Source of the DNA: Phallusia fumigata
Taxonomy: Eukaryota > Chordata > Ascidiacea > Phlebobranchia > Ascidiidae
DNA length: 51,683 bases
Assembly (NCBI GenBank): GCA_008931825.1
Contig: QXVZ01005739.1
Coordinates: forward strand, 1-51,683
Direction of reading: 5' to 3'
Shown here: piece after piece, positions 1 to 51,683 of the stretch
How the letters are laid out: every line of letters begins with the position of its first letter
Numbering within the stretch: the stretch's first letter is position 1
Notes under the pieces: generated by a model
Told to the model about the DNA's origin: nothing
Databases searched by the model: none
Seen by the model: the letters and a program-made list of their open reading frames with translations, nothing else
Translations under genes and position numbers: made by a program

Positions 1-917
1 TTGCTATCCGATAAACAAATTGTGGTCCGACCAGACCAACACGGAAACGTAACTTATTTCTATTGCCATTCCGGTTCAATGTTACTGAACGCGTTGTTGG
101 GGAAATTTAGAGCGTCAAAAGCGTATCGTGCCTTAACTTGATGCATGTTATTGTGTACTATAGGTTTTGTTAACAGTTGCTGAATCTACAATATCGGAAT
201 AGTATAAATTCAAGTATAAATTATTAGTTTTTTTTAGGATAACCTCCATATGTTTGTTTTTTTCCCCCAAATTTCTTGGTTACAATTTTTGTCCACATGC
301 TTGGAAAAACATGATAATTACTTTTGAGGCCAAGAGAAACACATGGCTGACCACACTGAGCTTAAATGCCATAAAAATAAAGCAACTGAATGCCATAAAC
401 ATAAAGCATGTGTGACAGCCTATCACTATAGCCATCCGTAACAACATTTATATGCGGTAAATTTGTTCTAGAATTCCTTTTAAAGTTACCAGTAATAGTT
501 ATATTTCCACAAAACTGCTGTAAACAGGCGCCGACAACAACTAACGAGACGAACAAAAAGTTTCGATCGGACCTCCTCGCGAGGAGGTTCGCTAAAACGG
601 TGAAATATTCGCCGAGTCACGCTTTTTTGGGTCCGGTCGGACGGAAAAAGCGCAAAAGTCCGATCGGACCAACGGTCATGGAAACAGGACTAAAAGTACC
701 TTTGCTCAAGCGTTGTTTCGTTTTTATACATTTTTAGAACGTTTGGATCCTTTGTTTCCAGATAGGGGTGGATCTACTAAAACCACGCATTTGATTTTCA
801 GGTAGAGATCATCTTCCTAGCCCTCTAATTAAACCGGTCCTGTATGAATTTTCAGTAGTAAAAGCTACGAGAGAATTTACTAATATGTCACAAAGAAACA
901 CAAAGCGAATGAAATTA
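1..917. other. Non-coding left edge
   Basis: Apart from the palindrome cluster at 562-669 I see no gene. A minus frame at 362-556 starts with a hydrophobic stretch (FVSLVVVGACLQQF) but has no ATG and no support. Confidence 0.5.
562..669. repeat. Cluster of GC-rich palindromes
   Basis: ACCTCCTCGCGAGGAGGT (571-588) is a perfect 18 bp palindrome and GTCCGATCGGAC (658-669) a perfect 12 bp one. Related CGATCGGACC and GGTCCGGTCGGAC words lie between, and GGTCCGACCAGACC is near 25. The surroundings are AT-rich. Function unknown; it could be the end of a mobile element. Confidence 0.5.
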
Positions 918-1272
918 TTGGGCTTCCCAAACTGGTTGTCGCGAGTGCGCTAAAGGAAATGCCTAAACAAAATCTAAACTCTAGTTTATTTTTGGTTTCT
1001 TTCGTCACTTTAGGGGTTTCATTGTGCTACGAAAATGCGCCACATTCTACTCATTAAATTGTGCAGTTGGGCGGAGTGTGGATTAATTCTAAATGACGAA
1101 AAGATTAAATTACGTTGATAAGGAAAAATAGCTTTATAGCAGAGGTATGTTTTGAGCTGTCAATCGCGTGGGTCGCAGTTTTGATAGATTATTTTGATAA
1201 TTGAAATTGAAATTGAAAATATTTTTTGATAAATTAAAAATGGTCGCAGACTAAAAAGTTTGGGAAGCCCTG
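918..1272. mobile_element. Inverted-repeat element, hAT-like ends
   Basis: GGGCTTCCCAAACT (920-933) and AGTTTGGGAAGCCC (1257-1270) are perfect inverted repeats about 355 bp apart. The right end (CAGGGCTTCCC on the reverse strand) resembles hAT ends. I see no matching 8 bp flank. No coding sequence inside. Confidence 0.5.
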
Positions 1273-1804
1273 CTTTAGTGTTTGCGACTTGTGTTCACAG
1301 CAGATAGTTTTTATGTGCGCCTGGTATAGCGACCAAACAAGTTGTTTTTAAGTTGCACAGTCGTAGTACGGTGTGTAGGTGCGAGTGAGTTATTCAAGAT
1401 GCTGCCGTCCAAGTCGGTTAAATATTCAATCAATATGTGGTATTATGATGTGCTAATAATCTTGACTGCTGTCTTGAGAACTTTGAAGGTGAATCTCCGG
1501 GATTCCAAATCACACGTTGATTCCGCTTGTTGCATCGTTGGTTTATTAAGATATTAAGACTTCAGCATGAGAATATTTCCAGTATTTAATTAAAATGAAT
1601 TACAGTTTTTCAAATAAAAGATCTCTATTCAAATAGAAGGTCATGAAAAACAATAACAGTCATTATAATTTATACAAAAACTCAGTGAGAACCTCCCCTA
1701 TTCTGAGTCATGTCTAATAAAATCGCTTATATTCTAACTTATAAGTTATTGCTTGACTGGTCTCTACAGGATTATACATAGAACAAATAAGGCTTCCTCA
1801 ATAA

Positions 1805-2272
1805 CTTATACATCGACAACGCGCTGAGGATTTTAACTGACTCTCGACTTTACGGCGGCGCTCGCTTTCTAACTCATGACAGAGTGTCGCAGCCCAGCCT
1901 CCATGTTATTTCGCCTGTCTAAATGTCACAGCCTGGCTTCCTCGTTTTCTGGTCTATCTAGCTGGCACCTAGTCTAAGTTTTTTAGCACGAATAACGTTC
2001 GGCCGAAAGTGGAGCAGTTTACATACAGGTGCTAGTTTTTTCTAGAATATTGTGGAAGAAACAGGCGACCTAGTTTGGGTTGCGACATGTGTTGCAATAA
2101 TGTTACTCTCTCACTATAATCGACCATTTCTAGAATATTGTGGAAGAAACGGCGACCTAGTTTAGGTTGCGACGTGTGTTGCACTTATGTGGTCAGTTTG
2201 GTCTGATTGGCTTGCCGCTAGGCGGCGCGCGACACTATTGCCGCTGCAGTTTCACTCCGTTCGTTTGTGCAC
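1805..2272 (-). promoter_or_regulatory. Heat-shock-type promoter repeat, left copy
   Basis: Same block and same orientation as at 50540-50890. The HSE segment is duplicated (TTCTAGAATATTGTGGAAG at 2040 and again at 2128, 88 bp apart). The CCAATCAGACC box is kept (about 2205-2220). The TATA position has changed to ACATACA, so this copy may be a relic. No coding sequence recognised downstream on the minus strand. Confidence 0.4.
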
Positions 2273-3677
2273 GATTGCAGATCCGTACCAACTCGTATTT
2301 TACGTAATAATGTACAGCAGGGGTTCTTAAATTCGGGGACGCCCCCCATGAAGGGTAACTTTTTGCTGTTTTAATACTCCAAGCTTTTTATACGCTTACA
2401 ACGTTCGATATTTTCGTTTCAGGAATTAAAAATGCTGTCAGGGGCAAAATATATTCCATAAAACGTCTTCCTGTTAATTGTGTTAAACTTTATCTGTAAA
2501 TATGTGCTTTCATCAGAAAGGAAGACTCGAATTCATGTTTAAATGCGTTCTGTTTTCTGACACTAGGACATCAACATGATAAGTTGTTGCGTCGCTGAGT
2601 GGCGATCTTCTGCAACGGCAAGTTAACATACCTACGCCAAATACGTCTGTCGGCTTACATATTTTTACACATTTGAAGCTTCTACGGAAAAGAACTTGTT
2701 TCACAAAGAGCACATGCGTGATTATCACTTTTCCGGAAAGATATTTAGCAAACAAAGTGCCGTTGTAATTTTAGAGTGTGTGCCAATATGTACAATAAAC
2801 ACATTATTAATTAAACACATTATTAAAGACAAATTTGTCAGTCAGAGAGAACTATAAAACAGTAAAGTTATTCATAATTTCAGGGGCGGCCACCACTTGA
2901 ATCAATTCCTTTTCCCAGGCCTCCAGCAGCAGGGTCGTTCACAGTTTGACGAAACAACAACCGAGCCTCACCCCCCAGAAACAACCTGTCAAGTACAAAG
3001 GAGGTTATGGCCACTTCGCAGTCATTAAAAAGCTGCTTAGAGCTTTTATAACAGCTATCCAATNAGAGTATTGCATAGGCTTCCCCCAGAACGCCGTTTC
3101 CTGAAATACTGCAGCATGAGGGCATTTTTAGATAACGCTGCAGGCACCGTTTAGTATGTAGATTTGCGGTTTACAACATGCAATCATTCACCAATTTTGA
3201 ATTTTGTCGAAACTAAGACTAGTTTAATTAGTTTAACAGGTCATATCAAGGGTACCGGGGTACAGTACACCTTATATTACATAACGTAGAGAAGCGGTTT
3301 TCGAAGATTCTTTTATCTATTACCCATAAGACAATTTGTCTGGATAATTATTGTGTCTCTAAATAAGTTTTCTATTAGGCCTACCAAGCGAAATAAACTC
3401 AACTCAAAATCATGTTTACCAGGCTCTATTAAGGTTTGTAACAATTACATGCAACTTCGGTGTTGGTAATATACAGTGCTATAATTTGTAGCTGTCAATG
3501 GAAATCGATGACAAAAAAATTGTGACCTCATAACCGCTGTGTACCGATGTTCTGTTTCTGGCGCGAAACTTTGTCATTGATCAATTGTCAAATTATTAAA
3601 AGAACTTTTTTGTTAAGCGTTTTTGATGCATTATTGTGCAAACGTACTCTTAACATAATGCAATAGGTAACACACAG

Positions 3678-4118
3678 CAAAAAAACATTCGCAAGCCTTT
3701 GCGCCCTGTGTTTGCTGTTGAAGAGCAAGTTGTAAATGTCACATGGCTGCGGCCTCATGATCGTTGTGCAAACACGTTTTATTTACAATTCTACTACTCT
3801 GTTTGTGGGGGAAAACAAGTCTGCATGCAGCAATGATCCAGTGGTGTTCAGAATTCAAACACATAAGCAACTCAAATTACGATTGAAAACTCTTTCGGAA
3901 GAGACGATTTGTTTAAATTAATTTGTGATGTGTGCAAGCGCACAAATTTGCATCGAGATCATATGATGGACCTTACATATGTAAACGTAATAGTTGAGTG
4001 TAAGTACTACAGCATAAGGTACTCGCCAGACAAAGCAATATTAACAACACAATGCACTGACAACGCAACTATTAATGATGGAAATCATTTCACATGCAAC
4101 CTTAAATACCGTACATAA
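3678..4118 (+). other. Plus-strand receptor-like coding fragments in shifting frames
   Basis: After CACACAG at 3677, frame one reads VFAVEEQVVNVTWLRPHDRC and YLQFYYSVCGG before a stop at 3834. A second frame continues as NKSACSNDPVVFRIQTHKQL, and a third (from about 3922) as MMDLTYVNVIVECKYYSIRY and ILTTQC. The VTW and Y.IRY elements are reminiscent of fibronectin type III strands, but I cannot assign a family. The frame changes fall at G and A runs, so either indels or a decayed gene would explain them. The segment could belong with the putative exon at 4601. Confidence 0.3.
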
Positions 4119-4600
4119 TAGATCAGTTTTACCGAAACTTCTATATGCTCTGCAACATTACTTCCTTCTCAACCTTAACAAAACATATCAAGCCCTATAA
4201 TTCTTGCTCGCCCAGTCCTAAAGGTACAACTGCTCGCCTTTTTGTCGTAAAGCTTCACATTGTCTTTTAAGGTTATGCTTCCAGAGTTGTTTCCAGTTCC
4301 TGTGTCACATCAGTGAAAAGATTTTTCAATTTTATATACTTTACTGTACGCGAAAATTTATTACAATTAATAATACAACCACTTTTTCGTACTTAGGATA
4401 CCCCTGCACAATTTGCGTTTGTGCACGTTTTTAGGATAAGAAATTATAACTTGTTTAACCTATCGATGGCACCTTTTAGCGGTTGTATATGTATGTTAAA
4501 ACTTCAAGCTATACCTTAGTCACCACTTAGTGAGCAATTCTTCATTTTTTGAACACAATACTGTAGCAATTACAACTCACGTATTGATTTGCCCTTCCAG

Positions 4601-4743
4601 CAGTTTCTGTTTTGGATTTGAGCCCTGATCAGACATGTCCGAGAAGCACCGACTGTGTCGCCGAAATTAAACCACAACTGAGCAGTGACAATACTGTGTG
4701 CAGCGGCGTTACCCTGCAATCGCTTCCTGACTTGAATCATTGA
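4601..4743 (+). other. Putative terminal exon of an unidentified plus-strand gene
   Basis: A good acceptor (GCCCTTCCAG at 4591-4600) is followed by a frame with no ATG: VSVLDLSPDQTCPRSTDC, VAEIKPQLSSDN, VCSGVTLQSLPDLNH, then TGA at 4741. The composition and the strong acceptor look like a last coding exon. Its phase fits a GTACAT donor at about 4113. A further weak plus exon may lie at 2882-2989 (NQFLFPGLQQQ, donor CAA/GTACAA). If real, this gene is convergent with the giant minus-strand gene. No family recognised. Confidence 0.35.
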
Positions 4744-5785
4744 CATGTGACGGCGACTAATTTTCTCCCTTTAACACATACTGCCCACCAGTAGGGTTTG
4801 CGTATGGTCGTTACGGTGTGCGCAAGTAGGCTATGTTAATATCATGAGCATTTTCGTTGGTTTGTTAACAAAATGTGCTAACCGAAGTTTTTTTACGACT
4901 TTTTTCATCGATAATAATGTTTTGACCATTATTTGACTTTTTTACGTAACTACCCAAGCGAAATTTTCTAATTTTTTTTTCTCGACAGAAAACGAAGCAT
5001 GATTGGCACTTCCGATTTTCAGCCTCCATCGATTAATCACCAATTGAACAATTGACATGTTGCCTTGCTATTGTCTTTTTAAAATAGAAGCAACACTTTA
5101 TTGCATTCATTCAGCCAGAGTCTGTGTGATCAAGTGTGTCTGAAAATATTGGCGAATATGATTTACGCCAAACGTTAATTATGTCCATCTTTTTCTTACT
5201 ACGTAACCTGTTTGAATTAGCGCTTTAACCGAAGCTAAATCAACACCAGAAACGTTAACTGGTTAATGGGTCAAGGCATGGTTGGGCAAATTGCGGCCCG
5301 ATACAGGGTTCTGTTCAGCCCGCAGCAAATTAAAAAAATTCAGTATAATTGTGTGAAAACTATCATCAGGGCGTTAGTACAGGTATCCTACGCACAAAAC
5401 GATACTGCTTAGATGATCTAAGTTGGCAAAAACCCTCACATTTATTTGTGTTCTTGCCGGAAATATATTACCCGGATATCTTACCTTAGTTAGTTGCGGC
5501 AAGACTTCCAATATTCCGTCTTCATAAGTCGCTCAGACTAGACTAAGCGCGGTTCTTTATATGGACAAGTTTGTAAAAAAGTCTACACTTGTGGCCATTG
5601 AGTGGTTTCTGTAAAAACATTTGAGCTATCAAACTGAACAATCGCATTCCGTGCCGACCAGAAATATTAAGGCTATATCGTCCGTGCTGTTTATCTTGTG
5701 TTTTTTAATTTTATTTACATTACTTACTTGACAAAACGACACAATTATTCAATTAAAGTTTATTCGAGCAGGACCACAGCCCTAC
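4744..5785. other. No coding exon seen between the convergent candidates
   Basis: This is where the missing Asp102 and Ser195 exons of the protease domain would be expected. I read the minus strand and found no NDIAL-like or GDSGG-like frame. A sequence near 5280-5330 (GGGCAAATTGCGGCCC) looks like a hAT element end. Confidence 0.5.
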
Positions 5786-49640
<43,855 letters not shown>

Positions 49641-49879
49641 AGTTGAGCTTTGAAAGTTTTACCACCAGGCACAACAACCTGCGTTTGTTGTAAAAGATTA
49701 AACTTACAACACACAAACTTCATTCATTTTAGAGCAAAACTAACATTGTTTAATACAGTTTTCTCAATTCATTTTGCAAAAATAGGCACATGATAAATAT
49801 TTGCAATAATTTACTTTATACGCCTTAATACAGCACAAATGTAACTATTTTCTGCNAAGCTAAAGTTTCTAGTCGCAAA

Positions 49880-50027
49880 CAATGGCGTAGACAGCCCAAA
49901 ATTTTGGAGGGAGTTCAACTTTTTCCAAGAGTAACCTACCTTAATGTACAACTTAAATATTCTTTCCAAAGGTAACGTACCTTGATGTACAGTTTGGGGA
50001 ACCATGCCCCCTTGTCTACGCCCATTG
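49880..50027. mobile_element. Short inverted-repeat element
   Basis: Ends CAATGGCGTAGACA and (reverse complement) CAATGGGCGTAGACA enclose 148 bp that contains two copies of a TAACCTACCTT/TAACGTACCTT motif. A non-autonomous DNA element by form; class not determined. It lies upstream of the giant gene. Confidence 0.55.
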
Positions 50028-50240
50028 TTGCAGACGCATTGTAAGTTTGCCAAAGTCTTACACAATCGGCAATTACCGCGAAAAATAAAACTGTCAGCTG
50101 GACTTGCATGCGCATTCATGTACAAAGCTTACCTTTATATTGTTCAGTTAAAAATGACGACAGTAATAATAAAACGCTAATAGCGTATCCGTTCTGGGGT
50201 CCATAATCGACTACAACATTAACTTGCTTCTTGACCACGG

Positions 50241-50488
50241 TCAGTGATAAGTCGCAGAAGAGAGAAGGTTTGCCGTTTGACGAAAACAAATCCGTACAAT
50301 TGCACGACGTTTTGAGCGTGGACTGTTGGGAGTGTCCCCAAATAGAGGACCGAAGGGGTCCCTTTGACGGTGGAATAATTTGTGTAATTTAGAGTTCCAA
50401 TAACCCAATGGGTCGTCACGTTGAGGATTGGAGCCAACGTTCCAGAGGTGTTCAGGATCAACCACAAAGGACCCAGATTTCTTGGCTA
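50241..50488 (-). other. Unidentified candidate exon, open in two frames
   Basis: Upstream of the giant gene on the same strand. After the acceptor at 50489 one frame reads KKSGSFVVDPEHLWNVGSN, GYWNSKLHKLFHRQRDPFGP and ends ANLLSSATYH with a stop at 50241. A second frame of the same strand is also open for about 80 codons (LNTSGTLAPILNV, NYTNYSTVKG, stop near 50219). GC content is higher than in the introns. No family recognised. It lies downstream of the promoter-like repeat at about 50.6-50.9 kb. Confidence 0.3.
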
Positions 50489-50539
50489 CTAAGAATACAT
50501 ACGACTACATAAAATAAATTACGCTTTCTAACTAGTACG

Positions 50540-50890
50540 TCGACAACGCGCTGAGCTTTTTTACTAACTCTAGACTTTAACTTTAGGGCGGCGCTCGCAC
50601 TCTATCTACTTACGGTCGCCTGAGTGTCACAGCCCACGTTATTTCGCCTCATTTTTTGGTCTATCTATCTGGCACATAGTCTAAGTTTTTGGCACGAATA
50701 TCTTGTGGCCGAAAGTGGAGCGGTTTATATACCGGTGCTAACTTTTTTCTAGAATATTATGGAAAAACAGGCGACCTGGTCTGGGTTGCGACGTGTGTTG
50801 TAATACCGTGGAGCTCTTAACTGGTCGTTTTGTGTACATATTGGTCTGATTGGCTTGCCGCTAGACGACGCGCGGCACTGTTGCGGCTGC
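50540..50890 (-). promoter_or_regulatory. Heat-shock-type promoter repeat, right copy
   Basis: Read on the minus strand: CCAATCAGACCAATA (about 50852-50838), then an HSE-like array with TTCTAGAA (about 50747-50770), then TATATAA at about 50729. This order and spacing resemble hsp promoters, with transcription toward lower coordinates. The block is about 350 bp and is clearly homologous to the left copy at about 1805-2272. No HSP coding sequence follows; only the unidentified frames at 50241-50488 do. Confidence 0.45.
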
Positions 50891-50954
50891 ACATCAACTT
50901 GCGTCGTATTCTCACTATGACTCATGGACGGGAAAGTTAAACCGTGTCTCTCAC

Positions 50955-51120
50955 CAACCCATCCCCCCCGGGATAGTATGCAACTGTCCTTAAGAATCGA
51001 TCTTATTAGAGTTACAAGGCCCGTCAAGGTGACAAAAGTATTGTTTACTTGAGCGCACAATTTGCGTAGTTGTGGGGCATCACTTTGCTCCAACATCAGG
51101 CAGCCCATCGTCGCGCTCAT
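50955..51120 (-). other. Unidentified candidate first exon
   Basis: Begins ATGAGCGCGACGATG and reads MSATMGCLMLEQSDAPQLRK, LVTLIRSILKDSC, then GGWV before a GTGAGA donor. The upstream sequence contains the 12 bp palindrome CGCAAATTTGCG (51127-51138). Nothing downstream joins it convincingly, and it sits on the far side of the promoter-like repeat from the next candidate. No family recognised. Confidence 0.25.
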
Positions 51121-51683
51121 CGTGAACGCAAATTTGCGAAAAATCTGGTGAAGAATTCTTAAATTCGACGTGACTGAAGCCGTCAGGTTTTTACCTTGGT
51201 TGGTTCTTTGTTTGAACTCGTTAGTTTAAACCCCTGCACACGGGCGCAAATCTGAGGAGGATGGGGTGACACGTTTTCCCTAAATTTTGGTTGGGGGAAA
51301 AAGCGTTTGTGGCCCACAACACCTAAATTGTTGGACAGGCCGGATAAACTAATGAAAAACGTTGTTTAAAATGTGAGCAACTTAATGACAGGAGTTGACC
51401 GAATCTTTTTCCGAGCACATGTCGGTTATTATCACTTAAACCTTTGGGTGGGCAAACTTAATCCACCCTATCTTCCGAAATCATAAAACCTCGCTAGATG
51501 TCACAACAGAGCTACTTGACTCAAATGTTTATTTCAGGCCCATTTGTACTGAAATAGCATGGAAGTTCATACCTTTTATAGTTTTAAATTCATTTCCCAA
51601 CGTATTAAATTTATTTTGCAGCGTTAAGGGCGACATACTTGTACGTTGCCAAAAAGAACATTGAAGTAATTAAACCAAACGCC
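51121..51683. other. Non-coding right edge
   Basis: No gene seen. The palindrome CGCAAATTTGCG is at 51127-51138, and a TGGGTGGGCAAACTTAATCC motif near 51447 resembles a hAT element end. Confidence 0.4.

Noticed and set aside
2880-3125. Minus-strand frame MPSCCSISGNGVLGEAY with an N
   Set aside because: No splice partners, no family resemblance, and the opposite strand offers an equally good candidate exon.

Overview
The window looks like metazoan, most likely tunicate (Ciona-type), genomic DNA: AT-rich, many short GT-AG introns (one apparent intron is 38 bp), numerous small DNA transposons, and single-N joins that suggest a merged diploid shotgun assembly. The organism call is inference from style and gene content. 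There are no operons, CRISPR arrays or bacterial features.

The dominant object is one giant minus-strand gene running from the start codon at 49640 down to at least 5786. I assembled about 69 exons by hand (about 11.9 kb of coding sequence, roughly 3,950 residues). Every junction keeps splice phase except the one lost at an N (44753). The predicted protein is a type II membrane protein: short basic cytoplasmic tail, one transmembrane segment, a SEA domain, then a long stalk of about 37 CCP (sushi) modules interrupted by seven R-type lectin (beta-trefoil, mannose-receptor CysR-like) modules, then a CUB domain and a trypsin-like domain. The order is TM-SEA-5 CCP-[R+5 CCP]x3-[R+8 CCP]-[R+3 CCP]-[R+6 CCP]-R-CUB-protease. 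The protease keeps its activation site (R/LVGG) and the Cys42-Cys58 pair, but the catalytic His57 is Gln. The exons that would carry Asp102 and Ser195 were not found, and an N lies in the last exon seen.

Left of the gene (1-5785) is a GC-palindrome cluster, an inverted-repeat element, one copy of a heat-shock-type promoter repeat, and weak plus-strand exon candidates (about 2.9-4.7 kb) of an unidentified gene. Right of it (49641-51683) are a small inverted-repeat element, a second copy of the promoter repeat in the same orientation, and two weak minus-strand exon candidates.

The introns hold most of the repeats: a recurrent element with an internal array of about 128 bp units (full copies near 18.9, 21.2 and 41.2 kb, many fragments), strand-locked poly-G tracts including one of about 1,037 positions, hAT-like and Tigger-like MITEs, a tRNA-derived SINE and nested insertions. 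Several single Ns are flanked by near-identical duplicated sequence, so they are unresolved contig overlaps.
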